Part shown: positions 48,886 to 57,907 of the stretch, piece by piece
How positions within the stretch are numbered: position 1 is the first letter of the stretch
Layout of the letters: every line of letters starts with the position of its first letter
Assembly: GCA_022819745.1 (NCBI GenBank)
Contig: JAJEGS010000037.1
Coordinates: 1-64,000 of the forward strand
From: Candidatus Latescibacterota bacterium
GTDB taxonomy: Bacteria; Latescibacterota; UBA2968; UBA8231
Length of the DNA: 64,000 bases
Reading direction: 5' to 3'
The notes under the pieces: model-generated
Told to the model about the DNA's origin: nothing
What the model saw: only the letters and a program-made list of their open reading frames with translations
Databases searched by the model: none
Made by a program: the position numbers and the translations under genes

Positions 48886-50445
48886 ATGAACTCTGTAGCA
48901 AATGTCTTACTAGCTCTGTGTCTGTTGCATCCGGCCCTGACCTTTGGCGACGAACGCCCTGACCTCCAGCAGATACAAGATGTAGTCCAGCGCTTCTACG
49001 AGGCGTGGAACCAGCAGGACTTCGTCGCCGCCGAAGACCTGATCGGCGAGAGCGTCGTCGAGCTCGACATGCGCAGTCGCCAAGAGCCGCAGACCTGGCT
49101 TTTGCGCAAGGTGCAGTCCCGCGAGGAGTTCCTCGACGGAATCGTCGTCGAGTGGACCGGCGGCGACGCTTGGGACTACGACCCGGAAATCCACAAGTAC
49201 ATCAAGAAGGCCGAGTTTTTCGACATCCTCCTGTGGGGCGACCGAGCGATGGCCATCACGCAGGAGCATTTGGTAGGCGTGTCCGGCCCCGTCGGCGACG
49301 AGCAATACAACGCCTATTTGCTCGACCGAGCGGACGACGGCTGGAAGATCGCCGGCGTCCTCCACCAAGTACCTGCCGAGGAATACAAGACAGTCTCCGT
49401 CGAGCCACGCGGCGAGCAGCTTCGCGTCCGCATCTTCGTCGATGGTGGCGACGAGGTATTTGCAGACAGCGAAGGGCTGTGGGTCGAGCACAGCTACGGT
49501 GCCCTGCCCGGGCGGCACGAGGACGGCGACGGCTTTTCGCCCGTCGAGATCAATGGCGTGCGCTGGCAACCCATCTGGCAGGGCGATAAGACCCGCAAGG
49601 TGTATTTTGCCGACAAGGTCGCATGGCCTTCCAACGCGCAGTACCACCTAGTCAAACACGAGGCGCGCGACGTCGCGCAGTTGGAAAGGGAACCCCAAGC
49701 ACCCGGCGACACCCTCAGCATCGTCTTCGCCGACCAAGACAGCGGTGCCGACTGGTACGACGTGGAGGTGCGTTGGGGAGACGAGGCAGCCGACCCGGGC
49801 GCGGGGCTACCCGAACCAAACCCGCCGGGCCGCGAGGACTTACTCCTTGAAGTCCTATTCGACGGCGAGATCCGCGACACCAGCCCGCATCAGCGCCCGC
49901 TCAAAAACGTCAAAGTAGTATTCGCCGAGGACCGCGCCGGCGACAAAGACGGTGCCGGTTATTTCGACGGTAAGGCCGTCGTCGATATCGAAGGCTTTTT
50001 GCTCGATGGCCCCTTCAGCGTCTCAATCTGGGCCAAGTACGACGAGATCGAAACGCGCCCTTACTGGTGGAACAATTGCATCTGGGCGCAGGACGACGGC
50101 GGCGGAGTGCGCGTCTTCCAACTCAGTACCCGAGGACGGCGAGTCACTTGGCACCGGATGCGCGACGACGACCTCCACGCCAAGCTCCTTTTGCGCCAAG
50201 GGCACTGGTACCATTTCGCAGCCGTCTTCGACGGAGATTATCACCGGCTCTTCGTCAATGGCGTGTTGCAAGAGCAGAAGCAGAGCGCGGTCAAAACCTC
50301 GCCCGATCAGCCCATCTACATTGGTGCGAAAAACCTCGACGAAACGGACTTCTTCTTCACCGGGACCTTAGACGACGCGCGGCTCTACGACCGCGTGCTG
50401 ACCACCGCGGAAATCAGTGCCCTCTATCAGGGCTTGGCCGAATGA
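48886..50445 (+). CDS. Secreted protein: SnoaL/NTF2-like domain plus LamG-like domain
   Basis: A 519-residue exported protein (signal VANVLLALCLLHPALTFG). Residues about 25-165 resemble an NTF2/SnoaL-like fold (VVQRFYEAWNQQDFVAAEDL, DRADDGWKIAGVLHQV). The C-terminal ~200 residues are a concanavalin-like LamG domain (DGPFSVSIWAKYDE, WYHFAAVFDGDYHRLFVNG, GTLDDARLYDRVLT). It is coupled to the PQQ dehydrogenase gene by a 4-nt overlap, suggesting a joint role in oxidising or binding a carbohydrate. Confidence 0.82.
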   Translation: MNSVANVLLALCLLHPALTFGDERPDLQQIQDVVQRFYEAWNQQDFVAAEDLIGESVVELDMRSRQEPQTWLLRKVQSREEFLDGIVVEWTGGDAWDYDPEIHKYIKKAEFFDILLWGDRAMAITQEHLVGVSGPVGDEQYNAYLLDRADDGWKIAGVLHQVPAEEYKTVSVEPRGEQLRVRIFVDGGDEVFADSEGLWVEHSYGALPGRHEDGDGFSPVEINGVRWQPIWQGDKTRKVYFADKVAWPSNAQYHLVKHEARDVAQLEREPQAPGDTLSIVFADQDSGADWYDVEVRWGDEAADPGAGLPEPNPPGREDLLLEVLFDGEIRDTSPHQRPLKNVKVVFAEDRAGDKDGAGYFDGKAVVDIEGFLLDGPFSVSIWAKYDEIETRPYWWNNCIWAQDDGGGVRVFQLSTRGRRVTWHRMRDDDLHAKLLLRQGHWYHFAAVFDGDYHRLFVNGVLQEQKQSAVKTSPDQPIYIGAKNLDETDFFFTGTLDDARLYDRVLTTAEISALYQGLAE

Positions 50446-52382
50446 ACTTTACAGCGAGAAAGACCCAACCCATGCACCAGACACGATTGTTCGTCGGCGT
50501 GTTGCTGATCCTTGCCGCCGGAGCAACCCAAGGTGAGGAATGGCCCTATTACGCGGCCGACGCCAACAGCAGCAAATACGCGCCCCTGTCCCAGATTGAC
50601 GGCGACAACTTCGCCCAGTTGCAGGAGGTTTGGCGCTACACAGTCCCGGACAGCGCAATCGCCGCGGCCGAGGATTTGTGGAATTGGTGGAACAAGGGCA
50701 CACCACTGGTCATCGACGGTGTGCTCTACTATGGATCGCCGTTCAACATCCTCAGCGCCATCGACCCGACAAGCGGCGAGGAACTGTGGACCTTCGATCC
50801 GCAGTCGTGGAAGGATCGAGGCGATTTCTGGGGCTTTGCGCGCGGCATCGCCTACTGGGAAAGCGGCGACAAGAAGCGCATCTTCTACGGCACGGCTTCC
50901 GACCGTCTCTACTCAATCGACATCGAGACTGGCCAACCCGACCCAGAGTTTGGCGCGGGCGGCTTCGTCGATCTAGGCAAGGGACTGCGCCGCCGCATTG
51001 ACCGCAGCCGCTACTGCATCACCGCACCACCGATCATCTGCCGCGATGTAGTGGTAGTCGGTTCAGGCATCACCGACTGGCACGACCGGCCTCCCGCCAA
51101 GTACTCCACCCCCGGCGACGTGCGCGGCTTCGACGCCCACACCGGCGAACAGGTGTGGATCTTCCAGACGGTGCCGCAGGAGGGCGAGTACGGCAACGAC
51201 ACTTGGGAAAACGACGCCTATCAGACCTATGGCCAAGCCAATGTGTGGTCCGCGATGAGCGCCGATGACCAACTGGGCTATGTGTACCTACCCGTCAGCA
51301 GCACCACCCACAACCACTACGGCGGCGAGCGCCCCGGTGCCAACCTCTTCAGCCAGACGCTGGTCTGCCTCAAAGCGGCAACCGGCGAGCGCGTCTGGCA
51401 CTACCAGTTCATCCACCACGGCCTGTGGAACTACGACCCGCCAGCACCGCCGGTCTTGGCCGATATAAAAGTACAAGGCAAAGCGATCAAAGCCCTAGCT
51501 TTGGTGAGCAAACAGGCCTTCTGCTACGTATTAGACCGCACGACCGGCGAGCCAGTCTGGCCGATCGACGAGCGCAAGGTTCCCCAGTCAAAAACCCCGG
51601 GCGAGCAAAGCTGGCCGACCCAGCCTTTTCCCAGCAAGCCTGCGCCCTACGACCGCCAAGGTCTGCAAGAAAACGACCTGATCGACTTTACGCCCGAGCT
51701 GCGAGAAAAGGCGCTGGCGATCCTGCAAAAATACGAGCACGGCCCGCTGTTCACCCCACCTAGCGAAAAGGGCACACTGGTATTGCCTGGAGGCTTGGGC
51801 GGCTCGGATTGGAGCGGCGCGGCGCTAGTGCCAAAAAAGAACGTGCTCTACGTCCCCTCTCGCACCCGTCCCGACATCGTGCGGCTGGAAAAAGTGGAGG
51901 GCCTGCGCACCTTTTCGGACTACGCCTTTTTCAAGGACGACTCCGAACACGTCGATGGCCTACCGCTGACCAAACCTCCCTACGGCCGGATCACCGCCAT
52001 CGACTTGGACACTGGCGAGCACGTCTGGATGAGTCCGGTGGGCAAAGGCCCGGTCAACCACAAAACCCTGCGCGACCTCGACCTGCCCGCTATGGGCTGG
52101 TTCCACTACAACTTTATACTCGCCACCGAGACCGTGCTGGTGGTGGTCTCGCAACGGCCCGGATGGTGGGGAGACGTCAGCGGCGACGCCTTTGTCGAGA
52201 ATGGGCCTTACCTGCGCGCCTTCGACCTAGATACGGGCGTAGTGCTGGCCGAGATGGAATTCCCCGGCAACCCCAACGGCAGTCCCATCAGCTATATGGC
52301 CGAAGGGCGTCAGTATATCGTATTTCCAATCAACAGCGACAACTGGGTGCCGCAGCTTTTGGCGCTGGCGCTGCCGGAGTGA
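50442..52382 (+). CDS. PQQ-dependent dehydrogenase (quinoprotein glucose dehydrogenase-like)
   Basis: A 646-residue periplasmic propeller quinoprotein. The signal peptide is LFVGVLLILAAGATQG. Typical blades: YYGSPFNILSAIDPTSGEEL, RLYSIDIETGQ, RGFDAHTGEQVWIFQTVP, and RITAIDLDTGEHVW. FIHHGLWNYDPPAPPVL and YGNDTWENDAYQTYG fit the PQQ pocket region of the membrane-type glucose/alcohol dehydrogenases, without the membrane part or a cytochrome domain. It would oxidise a sugar or alcohol using PQQ. Start at 50442 (overlapping ATGA) or 50472. Confidence 0.88.
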   Translation: MNFTARKTQPMHQTRLFVGVLLILAAGATQGEEWPYYAADANSSKYAPLSQIDGDNFAQLQEVWRYTVPDSAIAAAEDLWNWWNKGTPLVIDGVLYYGSPFNILSAIDPTSGEELWTFDPQSWKDRGDFWGFARGIAYWESGDKKRIFYGTASDRLYSIDIETGQPDPEFGAGGFVDLGKGLRRRIDRSRYCITAPPIICRDVVVVGSGITDWHDRPPAKYSTPGDVRGFDAHTGEQVWIFQTVPQEGEYGNDTWENDAYQTYGQANVWSAMSADDQLGYVYLPVSSTTHNHYGGERPGANLFSQTLVCLKAATGERVWHYQFIHHGLWNYDPPAPPVLADIKVQGKAIKALALVSKQAFCYVLDRTTGEPVWPIDERKVPQSKTPGEQSWPTQPFPSKPAPYDRQGLQENDLIDFTPELREKALAILQKYEHGPLFTPPSEKGTLVLPGGLGGSDWSGAALVPKKNVLYVPSRTRPDIVRLEKVEGLRTFSDYAFFKDDSEHVDGLPLTKPPYGRITAIDLDTGEHVWMSPVGKGPVNHKTLRDLDLPAMGWFHYNFILATETVLVVVSQRPGWWGDVSGDAFVENGPYLRAFDLDTGVVLAEMEFPGNPNGSPISYMAEGRQYIVFPINSDNWVPQLLALALPE

Positions 52383-52528
52383 AGGCTACTCTAGCTCCCT
52401 CACTCTGCCATAGCACAGGACACGGCAAAAAGGTCGTCGTTTTAGTTTGCCCCAAGTTCCAATGCTGCGTACTGTTGAATAGCCATTTACATTCCTAGTC
52501 CACTTTTCAATAGAAAGGATGGAAGCTA

Positions 52529-52849
52529 ATGGGTAAGTACATGTTTCGCTCGACGTACACGCAAGCTGGGCTTGCTGGTCTGCTGAAAGAAGGCGGCACG
52601 CGGCGACGGGAGGCATTAACTCAGACCATTGAGGGAATGGGTGGCAGTGTGGAAGCGCTTTACTACGCTTTCGGAGATCCGGATCTCTACATAATTGCCG
52701 ATCTTCCCGACGACGCTACGGCCGCAGCCGTGTCCATGGTCATCGGCAACGCCGGCGCGCTAGACATTAGCGTTACCGTACTGGTCACGCCGGAAACCAT
52801 AGACGAGGCCATCGGCAAAAGCGTGCCCTACCGGCCCCCGGGAGCTTGA
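52529..52849 (+). CDS. GYD-domain protein
   Basis: A 106-residue protein of the GYD family (ferredoxin-like alpha/beta dimer). Signature positions: YMFRSTYTQAGLAGLLKEGG, GGSVEALYYAFGDPDLYIIA, and the C-terminal ISVTVLVTPETIDEAIGK. Function unknown; often beside metabolic genes. A clear terminator follows at 52888. Confidence 0.87.
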   Translation: MGKYMFRSTYTQAGLAGLLKEGGTRRREALTQTIEGMGGSVEALYYAFGDPDLYIIADLPDDATAAAVSMVIGNAGALDISVTVLVTPETIDEAIGKSVPYRPPGA

Positions 52850-52887
52850 TACGCCGGTCACTCTGGCTCGTGCCGTGTAATGCGCAG

Positions 52888-52919
52888 GCTCCGTCGAGAG
52901 TTACTCGGCGGAGCTTTTT
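52888..52919 (+). terminator. Rho-independent terminator of the GYD gene
   Basis: GCTCCGTCGAG pairs with CTCGGCGGAGC (one T-G pair) across 5 nt and is followed by five T. It can also serve the convergent oxidoreductase gene, which ends at 53018. Confidence 0.88.
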
Positions 52920-53017
52920 ATTGCATAATTACCGCGATCCAGCGGATTGCTCCGCCTGCCACACCCGCCAATACCCCTGTTTTTTATGTTTCCCACGGCG
53001 AGGTTGCGTAGCGTTCG

Positions 53018-54046
53018 TCAACCCCTCGGCAGCGGCAGTTCCACCTTCGCACTTCCCTCGACCTGCGACCGCAGCGCGGCTACCATGATCTCCAACACGT
53101 ACCGGCCTCGCACAGCCGGCGACGAGCTAACTGCCTCGCCCTGTATCGCTTGCGCCAGCTCCTGCACAGCCGGAATCAAGTTCGCACCAAACGGACTGGC
53201 ATATCCCCGGCCCGGCGGCGGCGACACCACCTCGGGCGTCCCCTCAGAAGTGTCGGTCTTCCAAGCCATGCACTGCTGATCGGTCACCCAGAAGCGACCA
53301 TCCGTGCCCTGTAGGTCCAACTCAAACATCTGCGGCGTCCGCTTGGCGCAATTGATCAGCCCGCGCACCCCATTGGCAAACTCCACGATGATCGTCGATC
53401 CGGGATCGAATTGCGGATCCCTGCCGCCCCGGCCATCGTACACCGGGCCGTAGTCTTCAAACCCGCGCTCGTGCGCGGCGATCACCCACACCGGCTCGGC
53501 GTCCGCAAAAAAGCACACCGCATCCACCAAGTGCGTCCCATTGCGAAAGAGCATGGCGCGACGACCGCCTAAGTGGGCCACAATCCTCGTCAGGCTGCCG
53601 ATCTCACCGCTGCGAATGGCTGTACGCACAGCCTGATAGGAAGGCAGCCAACTGCGCGTGTGATCTACCGACAACACCGCGTTGTGGCGGGCGAGCGCGT
53701 CGATGATGCGATCGGCATCCTCCGCAGTGGTCGCCAGCGGCTTCTCGCAGAAAATGCCGCGCACACCTGCGGCCACCGCATCACAGACCGGGTCTGCATG
53801 GAGGTGATCTGGGGTGGCCACGCTCACCACGTCGAGGCGCTCCTGCGCCAGCATCTCGCGATAATCCGCGTATTCGGCGACGGATCCTCGCTCAATCTCA
53901 GCCCGCTCGTAAAAGCGCGCCCACACCTCCGGGTTTATGTCGCAGACCGCCGCGAATTCGTATTCCGGGGCGCGGGCGTATGCGTATCCATGTCCTCCAC
54001 CCACGCCAGCGCCAATAACGGCCGCGCGCAACTTGCCTTCAGACAT
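53018..54046 (-). CDS. Gfo/Idh/MocA family oxidoreductase
   Basis: A 342-residue NAD(P)-dependent sugar or inositol dehydrogenase. Rossmann motif AAVIGAGVGGGHGYAYA, VATPDHLHADPV, the catalytic-region CEKPLATTAEDADRI (E-K-P), and later GTHLVDAVCFF (catalytic His). AAAGGA is 7 nt upstream of ATG 54046. It overlaps no gene but follows the TIM-barrel isomerase gene by 14 nt; these two classes act together in inositol-like sugar catabolism. Confidence 0.92.
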   Translation of the reverse strand: MSEGKLRAAVIGAGVGGGHGYAYARAPEYEFAAVCDINPEVWARFYERAEIERGSVAEYADYREMLAQERLDVVSVATPDHLHADPVCDAVAAGVRGIFCEKPLATTAEDADRIIDALARHNAVLSVDHTRSWLPSYQAVRTAIRSGEIGSLTRIVAHLGGRRAMLFRNGTHLVDAVCFFADAEPVWVIAAHERGFEDYGPVYDGRGGRDPQFDPGSTIIVEFANGVRGLINCAKRTPQMFELDLQGTDGRFWVTDQQCMAWKTDTSEGTPEVVSPPPGRGYASPFGANLIPAVQELAQAIQGEAVSSSPAVRGRYVLEIMVAALRSQVEGSAKVELPLPRG

Positions 54047-54060
54047 CGCTCGTTCCTTTC

Positions 54061-54885
54061 TCAAGTATTCATACGCCCGCGCACAAAAGCCGCTGACGCC
54101 GCTACCTGTTCTTCCTCTAGGCTGTGCAATATCAACGACCCGTCAAAACCTATCTGCCGCAAGCACGCCAAGTAGTGATCGTAGTCGAGCAGCCCTGTGC
54201 CCGCGGCTTGGTGCCCGACGTCGCCGTCCTGTTCCAAGTCCTTGGCGTGAGCCAGCCGAATCGAATCCCCGAGCAGATCGAATGCCTCGTCTAAGACCTC
54301 GCGCATCCTCGGTAGCTGGCCAGCGTGGAACAGGTTAGCTCCGTCGATGACCACCTGCAAATGCTTGGACTGCACCTCGTCGAGCAAGCGCCGCGCCTTC
54401 TGCGCCGAATTCACCACATTGTTGACCTCCGGCTCAAAGACCAAAGTCGCACCTCGCGCCTCGGCAATCTCCACAGCTTCTCCCATAGCCGCGACCATCT
54501 CGGCCCATGCAGCCGGCGTGCTGTTGTCTGGATGCCCGCCCCACAGCCAGTCGGGATTGCGTGTCCCCGTGCAGGAAGTGATCAGTTCCATCCCCAACTT
54601 GCCGCTCGCAGCAGCTAGAGCGGCGAGCCACTGCATCCCAGCGCGGCGCTTTTCCAAGTCGGGGTCGATGATGTTAAAGGTTCCCGACAGCGCGGCGATC
54701 TCAATGCCGCGCGTTGCGTGCGCGGCTCGGATGCGCTCGCAATCGGCGTCCGTCATCGCCGCCGGATCGATGCCCGCAGCCGTCAAATCGAGCTGCACGG
54801 CCTCCAAGCCAGCGGCTTGCACCCCATCCAAGCTCTCTTCCAGCGTCGGCCGCTCAAAAACCTTGTGGAAAATCCCTAGCTTCAT
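54061..54885 (-). CDS. Sugar phosphate isomerase/epimerase (xylose isomerase-like TIM barrel)
   Basis: A 274-residue TIM-barrel protein. Metal ligand regions: LVFEPEVNNVV (Glu), VVIDGANLFHAG (Asp/His), SIRLAHAKDLEQDG (His), and LILHSLEE near the end. Start 54885 has AAAGGA upstream; a longer frame to 54942 lacks family-like sequence. It is the upstream partner of the Gfo/Idh/MocA gene. Confidence 0.9.
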   Translation of the reverse strand: MKLGIFHKVFERPTLEESLDGVQAAGLEAVQLDLTAAGIDPAAMTDADCERIRAAHATRGIEIAALSGTFNIIDPDLEKRRAGMQWLAALAAASGKLGMELITSCTGTRNPDWLWGGHPDNSTPAAWAEMVAAMGEAVEIAEARGATLVFEPEVNNVVNSAQKARRLLDEVQSKHLQVVIDGANLFHAGQLPRMREVLDEAFDLLGDSIRLAHAKDLEQDGDVGHQAAGTGLLDYDHYLACLRQIGFDGSLILHSLEEEQVAASAAFVRGRMNT

Positions 54886-54989
54886 ATTGCGTCCTTTTCT
54901 TGTAGGTGCGCCAACAAAAAATAACCCCCAGCGGCGGCCCAACTCTATAAGGAACAGACGCCAATGGGGGAAATAAAAATTTTCGGGAA

Positions 54990-55424
54990 TTAGCGATTGA
55001 TGAGACGTTTTTGAACTCTGCCTATTAAATCACGCAAAGAGGCACCACCCAGTAATAAAATTATCCCGATCAGTAGTTTCTCAGCCTTGCCAGCTTGGGC
55101 CTCGCTTCCATAGAACACCATGTACAGCAGCAGAAATAATACGAGCGCAAAACCGCCGCCGATCAACCACATCAGTCGGTGTGCTCTCTTGTTCTGTTCG
55201 TCTTCTATCTCTAGCTCTTTGACGGCCAAATCGTAATCAAGTTGGGTCTCTTGTTGGCTAAGTTCCAAATAACCTCTAGCAAGCTCGTTCCGTTCGCGCT
55301 GGAGTTCGTTCCGTTCGCGCTGGAGTTCAATCAGTTCGCCAGCAATCTCATGTTGTCTGTCATCGGCAGAAACGACCTCTTGCTTCTTGCCATCGTCGCC
55401 AGTCTCGTCAGGTTGCGAAACCAT
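54990..55424 (-). CDS. Coiled-coil membrane protein
   Basis: A 144-residue protein: acidic N-terminus, a coiled coil with an exact ELQRERN repeat (ELQRERNELQRERNELARGY, about residues 33-52), then two membrane helices (LMWLIGGGFALVLFLLLYMVF and LLIGIILLLGGASL). No family recognised. Its start overlaps the stop of the next upstream small gene (TGATG), so the two are coupled. Confidence 0.7.
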   Translation of the reverse strand: MVSQPDETGDDGKKQEVVSADDRQHEIAGELIELQRERNELQRERNELARGYLELSQQETQLDYDLAVKELEIEDEQNKRAHRLMWLIGGGFALVLFLLLYMVFYGSEAQAGKAEKLLIGIILLLGGASLRDLIGRVQKRLINR

Positions 55425-55654
55425 CAGGTCCCCACTCTGCCCATCGGGGAGCGGCCTCTGAGTTGGGGAATGGTCGGCAACTCGCCCGTCAGCATATCCA
55501 CGTACATATCCGGATCCATGGCCACGATTTTAAACCCGTTGCCAAAGCGCGATTCGACAATTTTATAAATCAATCCCGCTCCTTCCGGCGTACTCCTACG
55601 CCGCTGAACTTCACGAAGTGCTTCCCTTTTGGTCTTTACGCGAATGATCTGCAT
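55424..55654 (-). CDS. Small hypothetical protein (76 aa)
   Basis: A 76-residue soluble protein, MQIIRVKTKREALREVQRRR at the start and DPDMYVDMLTGELPTIPQL near the end. No motif is recognised. GAGGAG lies 7 nt before ATG 55654. It is translationally coupled to the coiled-coil membrane protein downstream. Confidence 0.68.
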   Translation of the reverse strand: MQIIRVKTKREALREVQRRRSTPEGAGLIYKIVESRFGNGFKIVAMDPDMYVDMLTGELPTIPQLRGRSPMGRVGT

Positions 55655-55700
55655 GATAGTCTCCTCTGTCACTTAAATAACCCCAATAAGGTCTCCCCGG

Positions 55701-57143
55701 TCAACGCAAAAACTGCAATGCGTAGAGCCGCGCGTCCCGCATCTCAAAGCGCAGCCGCACCGGCGTGCCAGCCAGCTTCCCAATGGGCTCTTGCCAACTC
55801 ACCTCCTTGCGCACCCCATTGCCCATCACCGCCTCGGACGCTTGCACCGCCTGCCCGCTTTCATCGAGTACTTCCACCCGCAGCCACCCTCCGGCCCCGC
55901 CATCGAAGTTCAGCACCAACCGCTCGCCGGCAAATTGCAACAGCGGCGTCGTAAAAGCCCCTCCGCCGTAGCCAGCCTCCGCTGCCACAAACCCATCTAG
56001 CCGCAACGAGGCGCGAAAAATCCCGCTCGCTCGCGCCTTCCCCTGGTCCTCCCTACCACCGTGCCGCCGCGCCGTGCCATTGTAATAGAGCCACAACTCG
56101 TCGCCCACTGGAATAAACCACGGATTGGCAAACAGCATCCCGCTCAACAGGCCGCCGTCCCATCCTTGGCGCAAGAAGGCCCGGCGCTCCCCCTGCCGCT
56201 GCCAGCTAATCCCGTCGCGGCTGCTGAGCAACTGCACGTCCATAGTCGCCGGGAAGTCGTCCTCGCCCCAGTGATAATACGCCGCTGGCAACATGAAATA
56301 AGCATCCTGTGCCGCGTCGTACTTGGTGGCGCAACTAGTGTAAAAGTCGATGTTAGGCCGGGGATCATCGCGCTGGAACGGCACCGGGATTTGCAAATCC
56401 TCCTCATCCGCTTCAAAGACGATCTCCTGGGCAGACCAATGCCTAAAATCGGGCGAAGTTATCCGCCCAACGCAGCGGTACGAGCCCTTGCCCTCAGCTG
56501 CTTCGGACAAGTGCTGGGTCTCCCTAACCCGCGTATAGCCCACGTACAGTTCAAGCCGGTCGTCCCAGAAAAACATATTCTGCGTGTCGCACATCGTCCG
56601 CGGCGGATTCGGCTGGTCTGGATAGTACTGCCAGTGCAGCCCGTCGGCCGAGTGCATCGCCCACAACCCCGGCTCGATACCCTGCCCTCGCTCCTCATCG
56701 GTCGGCTGGAACTTGGTCCACAACTTGTAGCGCTCCTCGGCTGCCGCCCGCTCGTCGCGCAACACAGTCGCCCCCTGCATGCTCTGCTGCTCGACCAACG
56801 GCGCGACGATATTGTTGTCCCGGCTGCCGCGAAATTCCACTAGCCCCAGCACTGGCTTTTCCCAGTGCAACCCATCCGTAGACTCTGCATAGCCCAGCCG
56901 CCGCGCCCCCTCCATTGGCAACCCCGTCTTCATGGTCGCGTCGTACCACATCCGCCACTGGCCATCCGCCTCCCGCCACACCGTATTGTACGCCCCAATC
57001 CCCCACTCCTCCCACGCCCGATCCGGACGCAATACCGGCTCTAAGTGCTGCACCGGCGTCCCCATTTGCAACGCGATCCCCTCGCGCTCGGCAAATAACC
57101 GCTCGTCGATAAAAAGCTGCTTCCTGTCGCCTATATCTAACAT
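55701..57143 (-). CDS. GH43/GH32-like five-bladed propeller protein
   Basis: A 480-residue protein, probably a glycoside hydrolase-like propeller. The N-terminus MLDIGDRKQLFIDERLFAER and the repeating pattern of blades (QWRMWYDATMK, AESTDGLHWEKPVLG, MHSADGLHWQYYPD, GYTRVRETQHLS) are typical of GH32/43-like families in this group. The C-terminal strand domain (FAGERLVLNFDGGAGGWLRV) resembles a jelly roll. No signal peptide is visible. AAGGAG supports the 57143 start. Confidence 0.8.
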   Translation of the reverse strand: MLDIGDRKQLFIDERLFAEREGIALQMGTPVQHLEPVLRPDRAWEEWGIGAYNTVWREADGQWRMWYDATMKTGLPMEGARRLGYAESTDGLHWEKPVLGLVEFRGSRDNNIVAPLVEQQSMQGATVLRDERAAAEERYKLWTKFQPTDEERGQGIEPGLWAMHSADGLHWQYYPDQPNPPRTMCDTQNMFFWDDRLELYVGYTRVRETQHLSEAAEGKGSYRCVGRITSPDFRHWSAQEIVFEADEEDLQIPVPFQRDDPRPNIDFYTSCATKYDAAQDAYFMLPAAYYHWGEDDFPATMDVQLLSSRDGISWQRQGERRAFLRQGWDGGLLSGMLFANPWFIPVGDELWLYYNGTARRHGGREDQGKARASGIFRASLRLDGFVAAEAGYGGGAFTTPLLQFAGERLVLNFDGGAGGWLRVEVLDESGQAVQASEAVMGNGVRKEVSWQEPIGKLAGTPVRLRFEMRDARLYALQFLR

Positions 57144-57343
57144 GGAACTACTCCTTGGTGAGGACGTGTTGATGCGGTCGAGTTGATCGACGATAGCTGC
57201 GCCCCATACTGTATCCTTCCAATGAAACCAGGGCAAGAATCATATAACACCTTATTGACAGCGGGCATTAAGCCGCATAAATAATAGAGCCGTTAAAGCC
57301 CCAATTTTTCTGGATTACACGAGCGAGAACCGAAGGAGTAAAG
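57144..57343. other. Divergent promoter region
   Basis: 200 nt between the minus-strand propeller gene and the plus-strand DUF1349 gene. It should hold both promoters; no clear operator or consensus box is seen. Confidence 0.4.
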
Positions 57344-57907
57344 ATGACTACAACCCGCGAAGAACTCGTCTTTTCCGATGCTTTTGACGGTGCCCTCGAT
57401 CCCGAGTGGACTTGGCTGCGCGAACATCCCGGCTTTTGGCACTTGCAGGACGGCCTAGAAATTCGCGTCGAACCGGGCGTGGCCCCTACCGTGCAAAACG
57501 CGCTTCTGCGCCCAGCCCCAGATCGCAGCGAAGGGACCTGGGCCATAGAAGTGACAGTGTTCAACCACACCCACCCCATCCAGCAGTACGAACAGGCTGG
57601 CATCACTTGGTACCAAAACGGCGATCCTGTCTTCAAGCAAGTCAAGGAATTGATCGACGGCGATCTCTACATTATTCCCGGCCGCAAGCCCATGCCCACC
57701 CAGAGCGTGCGCCTGCGTCTCATTGTCACCGCCGACTCTTGGGAAGCCCAGTACCGGCCCGAGGGCGAGGACCAATTCCACACCGCGGATCGGGGCGAAC
57801 TGCCCCCACCCGGCGACGATCAAGTCAGCATCCAGTGCTACAACGGCCCCGAAAACGCCGAGCACTGGATCCGCTTTCAAGACTTTCAGATCAAACGCCT
57901 CTGCTAG
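57344..57907 (+). CDS. DUF1349 (concanavalin-like) protein
   Basis: A 187-residue jelly-roll protein of the DUF1349 type: WTWLREHPGFWHLQDGLEIR, GTWAIEVTVFNHTHPIQQYE, and QAGITWYQNGDPVFKQVKEL. No signal peptide. A glycan-binding or auxiliary role is likely given the neighbouring glycoside hydrolase-like gene. Its 3' end overlaps the convergent oxidoreductase gene by 4 nt. Confidence 0.86.
   Translation: MTTTREELVFSDAFDGALDPEWTWLREHPGFWHLQDGLEIRVEPGVAPTVQNALLRPAPDRSEGTWAIEVTVFNHTHPIQQYEQAGITWYQNGDPVFKQVKELIDGDLYIIPGRKPMPTQSVRLRLIVTADSWEAQYRPEGEDQFHTADRGELPPPGDDQVSIQCYNGPENAEHWIRFQDFQIKRLC

Noticed and set aside
50067..50441. Upstream extension of the PQQ dehydrogenase frame
   Set aside because: It overlaps the LamG gene and is very Arg-rich; the signal peptide starts after 50442.
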